64,000 bases of DNA from Salmonella enterica subsp. enterica serovar Choleraesuis (GCA_022846635.1 AP025685.1:1984001-2048000), one strand, 5' to 3'. Shown: positions 37,730 to 46,872, counted from the stretch's first letter. Made by a program: numbers and translations. The notes: generated by a model not told the origin, from the sequence alone.

Positions 37730-37919
37730 ATATCTTTTGTCTGAATCAGTTGTAATCATGATGATTAGGTATTATTCAGGTATCAGCAGTAGTTGGCATG
37801 GGGCTAACCATAATAACTAATAATTTCCCATTATCAGTTATTATGGAATCTAATTTGGTTAGGTAATTAGGATGGTGACCGCTAGCCTGCCTAAATTGGA
37901 ATAATACGATGATTTATCA
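37730..37919. other. Spacer, island
   Basis: Between the remnant above and the second acyltransferase. It contains a TAACTAATAATTT...AATTTCCCATTATCAGTTATTA partial dyad near 37815-37845. No gene. Confidence 0.4.
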
Positions 37920-38957
37920 TTATAAATTTCTTCTGAGAATTTTTTTGCATGGCACCTCTAAAAGGTGATATGTGAGCATAGATATTATGATGGTTAGTAT
38001 GAAAAATATAACAGACATGCTGTTATTAGTTGTAGCTATGAACTGAGATACAACCTCTTTTATATCTTTTCCGAAGTTTAAAAATACAATCGGATGTAAT
38101 AGATACAACGATAGTGATATATCCCCTAAATATACAACTGGTCGTAATGATAGAATTTTTTTGGTATAACTTTCGCCATTATGAAGTGAAAATATAAGCA
38201 TGGAGAAAAGTACAATGCATACCACATCCAAACCTTTGCATGCTAATGCTAGTATAATTGAAATGATTATATAATCAGATGCATGCTTTCTTCTAAATGT
38301 AGATAACATTTCTTTCTTTGCAAGAGTATACATGCCTACGCCAATCATAAAATCAGCAAGGCCTCTGATGAGGCTCAAAGGGTTTCTATAAATATCCAAG
38401 GGGCCGCTTGATTGATGGTCGTTGTAATAAGTAATGAAATTCACAGAAAAAAGGCAGATAGCTATGGTTATAATAATTGTTGTGATATTTTTTGTGACGG
38501 CATAGATAATTATAGGGAATAAAAAATATGCTACCAGTTCTATGCTTAGAGACCATGATGCTACAACAAGAGAATCTCCGAGAAGTCCTTGCATTAAGAA
38601 AATGTTGGTTGGTATTTTGTGCAGATCTATAATATTGTTGTTATATATGTTTATGGAAATCATTGTGACCAGTGCGAAAAAATAAACTGGATAAACTCTT
38701 GCGAATCTATGCTTTAAAAAAGATAAGTATAATAAATCATCGCTTTTTTGAGTGAATTTATCAGCATATACCAGCGATAAAATATATCCACTCAGTATAA
38801 AGAACAGATCAACGCCAAGATAGCCATTCCATAAGAAAAAAGTCTTCCCATACGTGAAGTGATAAAGCATTACATATAATGCTGCGAGGCCTCTTATTCC
38901 TGTCAAAGAAAGCAGATGCATATTTTTTTGATGATTGAGCGTTAGATTTTGGCGCAT
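37920..38957 (-). CDS. Membrane O-acyltransferase 2 (acyltransferase-3 family)
   Basis: A 345-residue protein with about ten helices and the family signature LTGIRGLAALYVMLYHF, GYLGVDLFFILSGYILS and FLKHRFARVYPVYFFAL. It is similar to O-antigen acetylases of serotype-converting phages in fold, but unlike the first copy in sequence. It is again AT-rich. A start at residue 13 (38921) is possible. With its neighbour it is the likely cargo of the island, altering surface polysaccharide. Confidence 0.82.
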   Translation of the reverse strand: MRQNLTLNHQKNMHLLSLTGIRGLAALYVMLYHFTYGKTFFLWNGYLGVDLFFILSGYILSLVYADKFTQKSDDLLYLSFLKHRFARVYPVYFFALVTMISINIYNNNIIDLHKIPTNIFLMQGLLGDSLVVASWSLSIELVAYFLFPIIIYAVTKNITTIIITIAICLFSVNFITYYNDHQSSGPLDIYRNPLSLIRGLADFMIGVGMYTLAKKEMLSTFRRKHASDYIIISIILALACKGLDVVCIVLFSMLIFSLHNGESYTKKILSLRPVVYLGDISLSLYLLHPIVFLNFGKDIKEVVSQFIATTNNSMSVIFFILTIIISMLTYHLLEVPCKKILRRNL

Positions 38958-39273
38958 ATTCTCATGTTGTTGTTTTTTTAAACAAATATTTTTATGGCGA
39001 ATGGGCTCTTGGGCTCAAATTTATCACTAAAATGGAATGCAGATCTACTCTGAACTTAACAACATTTGGTTTGATTACTGACATTTTTAGATAACCCTTC
39101 ATACATGGATCTTCTCCAGGCCTCAATCTTCTGCTGGCTTCAGTGTTGTGATGGCTTAGTGTTCAGTAAATCGGGTCTTACGCACGGAGTTCTCATGAGG
39201 GGAGATGAATAGTATGTCGGAAGAATCCAGAAGTGAATGGTCCGGTTAGGCGGATACTTACGAGGTTATCTCT

Positions 39274-39312
39274 GCAGGTGGCAGACGTCATCAGCGGAGT
39301 TTTGGTTACTGG
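39274..39312 (+). repeat. Second copy of the 39-bp prophage-end element
   Basis: Matches 1569-1607 with 5 mismatches: GCAGGTGGCA, then ACGTCATCAGCGG. Here the stem is weaker (CTCTGC with GCGGAG). It sits 19 bases before the arm repeat. Confidence 0.5.
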
Positions 39313-39330
39313 CAAATGGTCAAAACCTTT

Positions 39331-39360
39331 CTCCAAAACTACACATAACATGTTGATTTT
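39331..39360 (+). repeat. Integrase arm-type repeat, right end
   Basis: CTCCAAAACTACACA and the following TGTTGATTTT resemble 33860-33890 at the left end in the same orientation, as expected for attL and attR arms of one element. Confidence 0.5.
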
Positions 39361-39455
39361 ACATAGCACCACATAGAGGTGAGTCTAATAAGACTGAGAC
39401 CAAAAATTACATTTAATGCATTGATTATTATGAATTAATATGAAATTCATGCTCT

Positions 39456-39708
39456 CTATTTCGCCCATATCTGGGGCGGCGGTTATGGGGCAGGGTATTA
39501 CGCCTATTTATGGACTCAAATGCTCGCGGATGACGGCTTCCAATGGTTCCAGGAAAACGGCGGGCTGACCCGCGAGAACGGAGAAAAATTCCGTGAAATG
39601 ATTTTGTCTCGCGGAAATAGTAGCGAATTATCAGCGCTTTATCGCGACTGGCGCGGTCACGACCCGGTGATCGAACCGATGCTGAAGAACCGCGGTGTGG
39701 CTGAATAA
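39456..39708 (+). pseudogene. Displaced dcp 3' end (right copy)
   Basis: Encodes the last 83 residues of Dcp, including the stop, but has no start region. It differs from the intact gene end at 12 positions, only one of which changes the protein (Leu to Val near the C-terminus). This is either the original chromosomal gene end pushed away by insertion, or the reverse. A dcp-type terminator stem follows at 39733-39752. Confidence 0.9.
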
Positions 39709-39732
39709 TCGTTCCCAGACATTTTATACAAT

Positions 39733-39752
39733 ACCGGCTCTTTTGAGCCGGT
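39733..39752 (+). terminator. dcp terminator (right copy)
   Basis: ACCGGCTC-TTTT-GAGCCGGT, the counterpart of 33797-33816 with another loop. Confidence 0.7.
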
Positions 39753-39920
39753 AAAATATTATAAATAGGCTCTTCGAAACTTTTTCAATAACCAGTCGAA
39801 TCTTGAATTGAAGTGCGCTAATACTAAAGATATAGAGTCAATGAGCGGGGGGATGCAATATTTCCAATACTCATATTTGATATTGATTGAGACGGTTATT
39901 AGCTAGAGAAGTTATTGCTA

Positions 39921-40133
39921 TTACGAAAGATATACGTTCGCTGCACTTGGGCCTCGAGGGCCGTTTACTCGGCAAAACTCTACACGCATTCCAGGGATGA
40001 GGACTTCTGAACTATGGAGGATAACGGCTGATATATGAAGTTGAACATCTTTGCGGCCATCTGATGGGATGATAAAACCTTTCCCACTTTTTCCGTCATA
40101 CGATTTGACAATTCCTGTCATTTTACGGGACAA
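39921..40133 (-). CDS. cspH: Cold-shock-like protein CspH/CspF type
   Basis: A 70-residue cold-shock domain protein. It matches E. coli CspH/CspF end to end ([38 protein letters not shown]). Like those members it lacks the full aromatic RNP-1 motif of CspA (KGFGFI is reduced to KGFIIP), so nucleic acid binding may be weak. It is a monocistronic gene just past the dcp island. E. coli cspH is not known to be cold-inducible. Confidence 0.9.
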   Translation of the reverse strand: MSRKMTGIVKSYDGKSGKGFIIPSDGRKDVQLHISAVILHSSEVLIPGMRVEFCRVNGPRGPSAANVYLS

Positions 40134-40675
40134 ATAAATTCCTTACTGATAATAATACGCTGTAACTATACGCGAAATTATTGTAATGGCCAGATTTATT
40201 TTTCAACGCATAGTGCTGCGATAAATGATGTATTTATTAATAGTAGTTAGTGTCCTCTCCACCAGGGATGTTGCCTCTGCTAGGCGAGGTTCTTCCATCG
40301 CTATAGCTGATATCCTGGCCACCAAGTATGTTCGACCTGTTGGTTGAGATGGTGAAGGGGGCGGGGGCCCCTGTTGTGGGGATAAACAGGTGGAACAAAT
40401 CAGGGAGGACAGAGAAAACCGGAGCTTATGTTACGGTAGGATACCTATATAAGTAAGCGCAGCTTTTATGGGCATGGTTTAAGTACACTCTCGCAATCCA
40501 GAGACAGAACGATATGTGCGGTCGTTATCGCATAGCTCAAGGGCGGCATATGAGATGAGTAAAGTAATTGCTAAATAGAATGAGTCATAAAAAAGGGGGT
40601 GATAACCCCCCAAAATAAAATTAATCACATGAGCTTTTGCTGCCGGCTGAGATTATGAGAGCAGCGTCGAATGAG
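40134..40675. other. Intergenic region with a repeat-bearing remnant
   Basis: About 540 bases without an intact gene. On the minus strand, 40237 to about 40364 is an open stretch ending in a stop. It reads ILGGQDISYSDGRTSPSRGN then IPGGEDTNYY, with two related 30-base units (NI-GG-D--Y). It has no start codon and is closed by TAA near 40426. A GGGGGT-AACCCCC hairpin lies near 40596-40612. Confidence 0.35.
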
Positions 40676-40999
40676 TTAAATACACTGGAAGGTCAGTCGG
40701 GCAACTCCGTTGACAAGAAGATGTGAATCCCGTTCCATTTTTACTTCTTTCATCGATTTATTCTGAGCCTTACAAAAATCTGTAGCATTTTTATTTACCG
40801 AACCAACTGCGCCGGGGATCCGACCCGCAGCTGGTGCGGCTTCTGTTTCGGTAAAATAATCACCATTTGCTAGCTGCTTAACATTGGATTGGTAGGTCAA
40901 GCCCAGACCATGGAATTGAGTTTTTTCATTATTAACAGCGCAACCACTCATCAGGAGTGTGCCTGCAATGATTGCAAGTGAAAGTAATTTTTTGTTCAT
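40676..40999 (-). CDS. Small lipoprotein (107 aa)
   Basis: The ATG at 40999 starts a signal II peptide (MNKKLLSLAIIAG... LLMSGC), so Cys20 is lipidated. The mature part has two more cysteines and ends LTFQCI. It resembles small hypothetical enterobacterial lipoproteins but I do not recognise a named family. A longer frame to 41056 would add a non-signal extension and is rejected. Confidence 0.75.
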   Translation of the reverse strand: MNKKLLSLAIIAGTLLMSGCAVNNEKTQFHGLGLTYQSNVKQLANGDYFTETEAAPAAGRIPGAVGSVNKNATDFCKAQNKSMKEVKMERDSHLLVNGVARLTFQCI

Positions 41000-41190
41000 A
41001 GCTTTAGTCTCTTTAGCTGTTGGTGTGTTTAAATTTAGCAGTAAATTATTAAACAAATGCTAAAGGTTAATTTGTTTCAGAGTCTTACCTCCTAAAGGCG
41101 TTCTCTCCTCTTTTGGGGACAAATAATGTATTGTAACTTCTTGATGAGAAAACGATAGATTAACTTCATTAATAAGTGACAGGGGGTGTG

Positions 41191-41523
41191 GTGGAAAAAA
41201 TCCTGATGACTATAGCCGTCCTTATATTGATGGGTTGTGCCGGAGGCCATAAAAAACATGTTGATAAGCCTCGGATTATCCACAAAGAATTACCGGTATA
41301 TCCTTATTACGCTGCTAAAAACCATATAGATGGGGTGGTTGTTTTTAACTATGATGTAGATGCTGAAGGAAAAGTTAGTGAGATGCGAATTATAAAATCA
41401 ACGCCAGATCACCTTTTCGATGATGCGGTTGTTAAAGCAGTGGCTAAGTGGCGATTTGAAAGAAATAAACCTGCGCAAAACATGCAAATGACAATAAAGC
41501 TTAAGATTCGGGAACCTATATGA
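41191..41523 (+). CDS. TonB C-terminal-domain lipoprotein
   Basis: About 110 residues: a short lipoprotein signal ending LILMGC, a basic linker, then a TonB_C-type domain (YPYYAAKNHIDGVVVFNYDVD, VSEMRIIKSTPDHLFDDAVV, WRFERN). TonB proteins normally carry this domain on an inner-membrane anchor with a proline-rich span; here it is fused to a lipid anchor instead. The start is uncertain: GTG at 41188 or 41191 after AGGGGG, or ATG at 41206. Likely role in outer-membrane or envelope contacts; not a normal TonB. Confidence 0.72.
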   Translation: MEKILMTIAVLILMGCAGGHKKHVDKPRIIHKELPVYPYYAAKNHIDGVVVFNYDVDAEGKVSEMRIIKSTPDHLFDDAVVKAVAKWRFERNKPAQNMQMTIKLKIREPI

Positions 41524-41595
41524 AATAGTTTTGGTCATGCTCATATGCCGGACATAACCAGGTCGATGATTATGTCCGGCATGGTATCTTTAAAG

Positions 41596-42699
41596 TTAGT
41601 GGCTTCCTTTGTCTGGCTTTGCATGGGATAGAATGTTTCCTTCCCAACCATTCTTACCGTAGTCGTTAAAGTGAATGATCCGTTTTACCGGTTGCCCCGT
41701 AGTAAAATCTATATCGCTTAATTTTACGTAAACTGCAGACGGAGCAAACAGCGATTTGAAATAATATTCGCCGTGTGTCAGGTCGGCCAAAGTCTGGAAG
41801 TAGGTAGCATTACCTTTGTTATCCTGCTTCCTTATGGTGTACTGGCCATAATCCTTCATGATGGCCGCATCCATGCCAGCTTTATCATCTGGCATTCCCG
41901 GAGCCTCGGCCGTATTGCTGGCTATTGCTAATACAAACCCCTGGGCCTGTGATTTGTAGTCTGGCTGCGGCACATGCTCCAGATCGTAACTTGCCCGAAC
42001 GAATCGTTCATCTGCATCCTGGCCCCCTGGAATGCCTTCAAGATCGGCATTTTTATATTTTTGCAGATTTTTTATTTGCTCAGGAATGGATGGTGGATTG
42101 GTCATTACCCGATATTCTTTGCCATGGTAAATATTCACCTTCCCATTATCTATTTCTATAATGGCTGAGTCTCCAGTAGCATCTTCAATAGCCATATGTT
42201 TAGTATCGGTCGCATAATCGATATGCATTTTTTTCGCTTTCAGTTGCACATTGTGCTGTAAAGCTTGAACTGCCTGTGAAACGGTGGAGAAGTTGTCCAG
42301 AACGTAGCTTACCCAGCTACGGCTTTCCAATACTGGTTTTCCCTTGTTATCTTTTTGTTCCTGACTGCCGTTAGTATAATACTGGGTGTGAGCCGCCAGA
42401 CCTGCTTCATTTATTCCATCCATTGGGAAGGCATTGTCTGCATAAATAACCACACTTCCATAGCGTGTTTTCCATTCGGGAGAATTGGAAGTATCACCAC
42501 CCTTGTGAAGAATACCGCGGGGGGTAATGACTAGCGAAGGATCGACCGGCCCAAAAAAGTCCAAATTACGCGCACTCACCATATATCCGGGGTATTGATT
42601 CATAAACACCCGAGTGCAAGCGCCAGCACTATTTATCATCATTATTCCTGTCGCTGCACCAACCGCCGCAGCCAGTAGTTGTTGTTTAAACCCTTTCAT
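41596..42699 (-). CDS. Choloylglycine hydrolase/penicillin V acylase-family protein
   Basis: A 367-residue N-terminal nucleophile hydrolase. The signal peptide ends SAGA just before Cys28 (ACTRVFMNQ), the expected catalytic nucleophile freed by processing. The family ARNLDF motif follows. Members cleave linear amides such as conjugated bile salts or penicillin V, and in Gram-negatives may degrade acyl-homoserine lactones. Periplasmic location is likely. Neighbours are unrelated lipoproteins. Substrate cannot be told. Confidence 0.88.
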   Translation of the reverse strand: MKGFKQQLLAAAVGAATGIMMINSAGACTRVFMNQYPGYMVSARNLDFFGPVDPSLVITPRGILHKGGDTSNSPEWKTRYGSVVIYADNAFPMDGINEAGLAAHTQYYTNGSQEQKDNKGKPVLESRSWVSYVLDNFSTVSQAVQALQHNVQLKAKKMHIDYATDTKHMAIEDATGDSAIIEIDNGKVNIYHGKEYRVMTNPPSIPEQIKNLQKYKNADLEGIPGGQDADERFVRASYDLEHVPQPDYKSQAQGFVLAIASNTAEAPGMPDDKAGMDAAIMKDYGQYTIRKQDNKGNATYFQTLADLTHGEYYFKSLFAPSAVYVKLSDIDFTTGQPVKRIIHFNDYGKNGWEGNILSHAKPDKGSH

Positions 42700-43493
42700 A
42701 AAACATTCCTTTCCATGTCAATTTAAAATAACCGGGTCACTATCTAAGTTTTTAAAGCGGTATAAGTAACTAATAATGTGATTGATAAACCGATTGTGTA
42801 AGCGAAAGTTAATTGAAAAGCTATAGAGCAATTTTTATGGTTGGGATATTATCCTATGGATTTATGAAGCTAATTAGAACGCCTGATTTATATGTGGATT
42901 ATTATAATTTATGTTGCAGGATCGAAATGATAAACGGGGTGAATAATATGTCGGTAAGCCAGAAGGTATAAGTATTTTAGAGCTAATGTTTCTGCCACTT
43001 ACAAATTTTAATTCAACGGGCAGGACTGTGAGATGAGAGTGGTGATGGGTAGCCAGGGCGCAAGCCAGATTATTTAGCAAACGGTCAATCGACTAGTGAC
43101 TAGGGAAAGCGTAGTTGGCAACTTTTTTGCCTGATGGTTAGGACGGTTCGCTATCGTTTTCAGTGGCGTGTCATTGGCTGAAGGTCAGACTGCCAGCGCA
43201 ATAGAGCTTAGAGTTACGCTTGTAAATCCACGACTTCATCGTGCGCACGCCAGTTTCAGCTGGCGATTCTCAGTGCAAAGCCAGGGAAAGTGAAGTCATA
43301 CGGAGAAGTATCAATAGTATTTCTAATCCGAATTTAAGGCAAGCAATCTATAATATACTCAATATATCAATCGCTTGCGTGTTATTTTTAATTATATTAT
43401 CTAATCTTTTTTACTCGGGTTAAAAAATCTAAATCGCGCTTAATACTGCAAAGCATTACCCTCGCGCAGTTTTCTAACCTGAGGTGATAATTC
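42700..43493. other. Intergenic region, 0.8 kb
   Basis: AT-rich, no supported gene. A 60-codon plus-strand frame (43241-43423) ends in a hydrophobic segment but has no good ribosome site. An imperfect dyad with GACTTCAT and AAGTCA arms lies at 43233-43300. Confidence 0.45.
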
Positions 43494-44111
43494 ATGTTGC
43501 TACACATTCTCTATCTAATTGGGATAACGGCCGAAGCCATGACTGGAGCGCTGTCCGCTGGACGCCGCAGGATGGATACTTTTGGAGTTATCATCATTGC
43601 CACAGTAACGGCACTGGGAGGGGGCTCTGTACGTGATATGCTATTAGGGCACTATCCCCTTGGATGGGTGCAACACCCAGAGTATGTGGTTATCGTGGCG
43701 GTAGCCGCGGTGCTAACCACCATTTTTTATCCTGTAATGCCTCATCTGCGGCGTCTGTTTCTGGTCCTTGATGCACTGGGATTGGTCGTCTTTTCTATTA
43801 TTGGCGCTCAGGTGGCACTTAATATGGGACAAGGGCCGGTTATTGCGACGATTGCAGCGGTCATTACCGGTGTGTTTGGCGGTGTGCTGAGAGATCTATT
43901 TTGTAAGCGTATTCCGCTGGTGTTCCAGAAAGAGCTCTATGCCGGAATCTCTTTTGCGTCAGCATTACTTTATCTTGCAATGGGGCATTACCATTTTGAT
44001 ACCGATGTCGCGACTATCGTGACGCTCATTTTTGGTTTCAGCACTCGTTTGCTGGCGCTGCGTTTCAGGTTAGGGCTTCCGGTATTTCACTACTCGCACC
44101 CATCAGCCTGA
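43494..44111 (+). CDS. yicG: TRIC-type membrane protein YicG
   Basis: A 205-residue inner-membrane protein of the UPF0126/TRIC family, the same length as E. coli YicG. It has two repeats of three helices with glycine-rich [17 protein letters not shown] and [16 protein letters not shown] motifs. TRIC proteins act as trimeric cation channels; YicG has been linked to glycine uptake in some work. RBS GAGGTGAT precedes the ATG. In E. coli it lies elsewhere on the chromosome. Confidence 0.93.
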   Translation: MLLHILYLIGITAEAMTGALSAGRRRMDTFGVIIIATVTALGGGSVRDMLLGHYPLGWVQHPEYVVIVAVAAVLTTIFYPVMPHLRRLFLVLDALGLVVFSIIGAQVALNMGQGPVIATIAAVITGVFGGVLRDLFCKRIPLVFQKELYAGISFASALLYLAMGHYHFDTDVATIVTLIFGFSTRLLALRFRLGLPVFHYSHPSA

Positions 44112-44351
44112 GTTAAGTGCAGTGGCTTGTTTATATTGAGTGCTGGTTTTTGATTCTCTCAAAAACATTCTGTATTCATGAGATAAATATCGTGTCCGGT
44201 TAACCAGTACCAATGCGAAGCCAGGTGCTTTCAAACGGCATTTGATAACAGGTCCTTATCCTAAAGACTGTTGCTGGCGGGACCTCCAGTCATGGTTTAT
44301 TCTCAAACTGATGCGGTAATTGCCGCCGGGTTTCTCTGACAGGAGTTGCAT

Positions 44352-44687
44352 ATGGTTTTGTCGCGTGAGTTTATTCGTAATAACCGAATTCTATTTGGCA
44401 TTGGTGCGTTGTTACTGGTGGGAGGCGTGGGCGCTGCTGAGACCACCGATAATCCGGTTAAGCAGGATGGCAGCAGCCAGACTCAACCGCCCCGGGCACC
44501 TGCCAGTACCACAAAAGATTTGAAAAGTGAGGGGCTCAAAACAACGCCTCCGGCAGTTAGCTCGTCTCATGATATATCGAAACATGGTGTGAGTGGCGAT
44601 CCAACTTTACGGCCACAAAAAGCTAAGAAACCACATGATGCAGTGAAAAATGGCGCTACCAGCGTAGATGATGATGTTTCACCTTAG
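44352..44687 (+). CDS. Exported hypothetical protein (111 aa)
   Basis: The ATG at 44352 has AGGAG six bases upstream; an upstream in-frame TTG is rejected. An N-terminal hydrophobic helix (ILFGIGALLLVGGVGAAE) acts as a signal peptide or anchor. The rest is hydrophilic and low-complexity (Thr, Ser, Pro, Lys, Asp), predicted disordered. I do not recognise a family. It stands alone between yicG and a thioredoxin-like gene. Confidence 0.65.
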   Translation: MVLSREFIRNNRILFGIGALLLVGGVGAAETTDNPVKQDGSSQTQPPRAPASTTKDLKSEGLKTTPPAVSSSHDISKHGVSGDPTLRPQKAKKPHDAVKNGATSVDDDVSP

Positions 44688-44874
44688 CGCTCAATAGTTC
44701 TCGGCAGAGATATAGTAACGGTATAAGCTATTCGTGTTGTTAATTATTAACATGCCAATAAATGCTAATAATTGGTTAATTAAAAGTTGCTATAGTCGTT
44801 CTACCCCTTCAAGAGCTAAGCCGCTAACCAGCGAGTGCCGGATATAAGCGCCGGGTGGGGCGATAATTTTTTTA

Positions 44875-44903
44875 CAGGCTGTTTTTCAACAGCCTGTTTT
44901 TAT
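44875..44903 (+). terminator. Intrinsic terminator
   Basis: ACAGGCTGTT and AACAGCCTGT pair around TTTC and run into TTTT. It probably ends the transcript of the 111-aa gene or serves as a bidirectional stop for the following minus-strand gene. Confidence 0.8.
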
Positions 44904-44939
44904 TCCTGTAACAGATTGATTATCTGAGTCATCCTGCGT

Positions 44940-45440
44940 TTATTTCGCAAGGACTAAGTCCAGGATGTCATTAATGGCAGCTTCCAGTTCTCCATTCGCT
45001 TTGTAGTGCTCACGCACAGTATCATCACCATTAACTACTGAAGTAGGATATTCAATAAAGGTACCCACCGGGTTGAATTGTTCATCCAATATGACTGCAA
45101 ATGGAATCGCCACTCTCTCAATCCACAGCGCTGGCCGTAGGGCTCGTTCTCCCCGTGAATGAGTGATTATTCGCATCTGAATAGCGGGAGCCAGTTTGCA
45201 CAGTGCATCAAATGCAGTGATATTGCGGTGACAGTCCGGGCACCACATCTCACCACAAACCAGAAGGTAGGCTGGCTTATTTACTTGAGCTATACGCTCC
45301 CGCGTTTTGGCCGATAGTGAGTCAGGGCGGCTTAGGATAGCCGCAACCCGATCTACAGCAGCGATTTCATCGCTCAGACCATGGGTGCGAAAGTGTGCAA
45401 AGTCCTCGCCCAGATTGAATAAAGCACGCCAGTCAGTCAT
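44940..45440 (-). CDS. Thioredoxin-like protein (CPDC motif)
   Basis: A 166-residue cytoplasmic protein with a thioredoxin fold. The redox motif is in GEMWCPDCHRNITAFDALC, and the cis-Pro region is IPFAVILDEQF. No signal peptide is present. It fits the Bacillus YbbN/TlpA-like small thioredoxin group of enterobacteria. A role in cytoplasmic disulfide reduction is inferred. Confidence 0.82.
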   Translation of the reverse strand: MTDWRALFNLGEDFAHFRTHGLSDEIAAVDRVAAILSRPDSLSAKTRERIAQVNKPAYLLVCGEMWCPDCHRNITAFDALCKLAPAIQMRIITHSRGERALRPALWIERVAIPFAVILDEQFNPVGTFIEYPTSVVNGDDTVREHYKANGELEAAINDILDLVLAK

Positions 45441-45559
45441 AACAACTCCCCTAGTAAAATGAAAAATGCCATCATAATCTTAAAGCGCTTAAAGCCTACG
45501 GCAGGCTATGCAGAGGGTCAATCGTCTGCCAGTGACAATTCTTAACCTGGGACGGATAA

Positions 45560-45688
45560 ATGAGAACAATTTTTTTAAGTGTGATTTTGCTTTTAAGCGC
45601 CTGTGCCTCGGATAGCGGAGCGGGCGTCAATGGCGAGGGTGGAAGCCATGGTGCTGTGTTTGGCGTTGGTGGCACTATAAGTTTATAA
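45560..45688 (+). CDS. Small lipoprotein (42 aa)
   Basis: A 42-codon ORF with a clear lipoprotein signal (MRTIFLSVILLLSAC), so Cys15 is lipidated. The mature peptide is glycine- and serine-rich (SGAGVNGEGGSHGAVFGVGG). GGGACGG lies upstream of the ATG and a strong terminator follows. The family is not recognised; it has the look of entericidin-like tiny lipoproteins. Confidence 0.6.
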   Translation: MRTIFLSVILLLSACASDSGAGVNGEGGSHGAVFGVGGTISL

Positions 45689-45697
45689 AAACATCAG

Positions 45698-45723
45698 CCG
45701 CCAGCCCTAATCCGGGCTGGCGG
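45698..45723. terminator. Bidirectional terminator
   Basis: CCGCCAGCCC and GGGCTGGCGG form a 10-bp perfect stem, shared by the small lipoprotein (plus) and the porin (minus). Confidence 0.8.
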
Positions 45724-45732
45724 TCGGAAGGA

Positions 45733-46872
45733 TTAGAAGTCGTAGAAGAAGGTAAGCCAGGTTGCATCAGCTTCATTATCGCTGCTTGAGGCGATAGTAC
45801 GCTCCAGATAGAGCGACAGCCCATGGCCGATTGTGGTACCCGCACCGAGATATACATGGTTGGCGTGGTAATTTTCATCCCCTTTCAAACGCAAGCTGTC
45901 CGCGGCAATATAAGGCTGAACTGATTTCAGCAATGGCTTGTCGATATTAAAGGTATAACCTACAAAACTTTCAAGCCCATAACCAGCGCCTGCAAAATAG
46001 CGGTCTACCGGATTTGCCCTTGTACTTGGTACATAGTCTTTATAGTAACTGGCTGTTCCAACGATATACCAGTTACCAGGCTGCCAGGTTAAAGCTGTAC
46101 CTGACAAATCCTGGTGGTAAGTTTTTTGATTATCGTTTCCTGATTTAACCGTAGCTTCAGTCTGGCTATATGCTGCGCTCCAGACTAATGTTGGCGTTAA
46201 TTGATAATCCAGACCCAGCCCTGCGCCATGATTACGGCGATAAGTCATATTGTCGCCAGCAGTAGTTTCATCTTCTGGTAACAGGTAGTTGGCATATAAG
46301 GTGACCGGCCCAAAGGTATTAATATATTTGATGCTGTTTTTGGGCCGGTTGCCGCCATCATAGTCGCCGTTAATCCCAATACCGGTACCGCCTGCATGGC
46401 CGTCGTTGTCCCAGACGTCGCTTTTCAAGCCGACAACCTGATAATAGATACCCCACTGGTGACCCCAGGTTAGGGTGCCGTAGCGATCGTCCTTAATACC
46501 GGTATAGAGTTGACGCTGATAATCACGTTTGCCATCAGTATTATAATGGTTATCCCATTCCAGTGCGTGGGCCAGATCTACCCCCCATTCGTAATACCCA
46601 ATAACAGAGGTATGTGACGACAAGGCGTAATCAGCTGTAAAACGGAAACGCGTACCGCCATCGTGACCATTTTTATAGTATCCAGGCTCGGGGCCATTAT
46701 TAAAAATAAATTCGGGACGAATGCTACCGCCAACTTTAAGACTTAATGGGGCCAGCAGAGCAGTGCTAATTGAATTTTTTTCAAGTACCTCAATTTCAGC
46801 TTTAGCCGATATCGAAGTTAAAGACAATAATATGCCACCGGCCACCGTAGTGGTCGTTATTTTCTTTATCAT
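45733..46872 (-). CDS. Outer-membrane porin
   Basis: A 379-residue protein: signal peptide (MIKKITTTTVAGG..., cleavage after AKA), then a beta-barrel of alternating strands ending in the aromatic WLTFFYDF typical of outer-membrane proteins. The start at 46872 has GGAG seven bases upstream; a longer frame to 46950 would hide the signal. It is a general-porin-superfamily member but not of the OmpC/OmpF/PhoE type (no AEVYNKDGNKLDLYGK start). Substrate is unknown. Confidence 0.85.
   Translation of the reverse strand: MIKKITTTTVAGGILLSLTSISAKAEIEVLEKNSISTALLAPLSLKVGGSIRPEFIFNNGPEPGYYKNGHDGGTRFRFTADYALSSHTSVIGYYEWGVDLAHALEWDNHYNTDGKRDYQRQLYTGIKDDRYGTLTWGHQWGIYYQVVGLKSDVWDNDGHAGGTGIGINGDYDGGNRPKNSIKYINTFGPVTLYANYLLPEDETTAGDNMTYRRNHGAGLGLDYQLTPTLVWSAAYSQTEATVKSGNDNQKTYHQDLSGTALTWQPGNWYIVGTASYYKDYVPSTRANPVDRYFAGAGYGLESFVGYTFNIDKPLLKSVQPYIAADSLRLKGDENYHANHVYLGAGTTIGHGLSLYLERTIASSSDNEADATWLTFFYDF

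Larger units (their letters stand above)
38958..39455. other. Right end of dcp island, non-coding
   Basis: Contains the 39-bp element shared with the prophage end (39274-39312) and the right arm-type repeat (39331-39360). No supported gene. The boundary with the dcp copy is at 39456. Confidence 0.6.

Noticed and set aside
33770..39460. tRNA gene as attachment site of the island
   Set aside because: I looked for a tRNA-like cloverleaf at both ends and found none; the dcp end duplication explains the site.
39520..39708. ORF of 62 codons as a separate gene
   Set aside because: It is the C-terminal piece of dcp in the right duplicate, starting at an internal Met; not an independent gene.
43241..43423. 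60-codon plus-strand ORF with hydrophobic end
   Set aside because: No ribosome site at the GTG start and the hydrophilic part looks random; left as intergenic.
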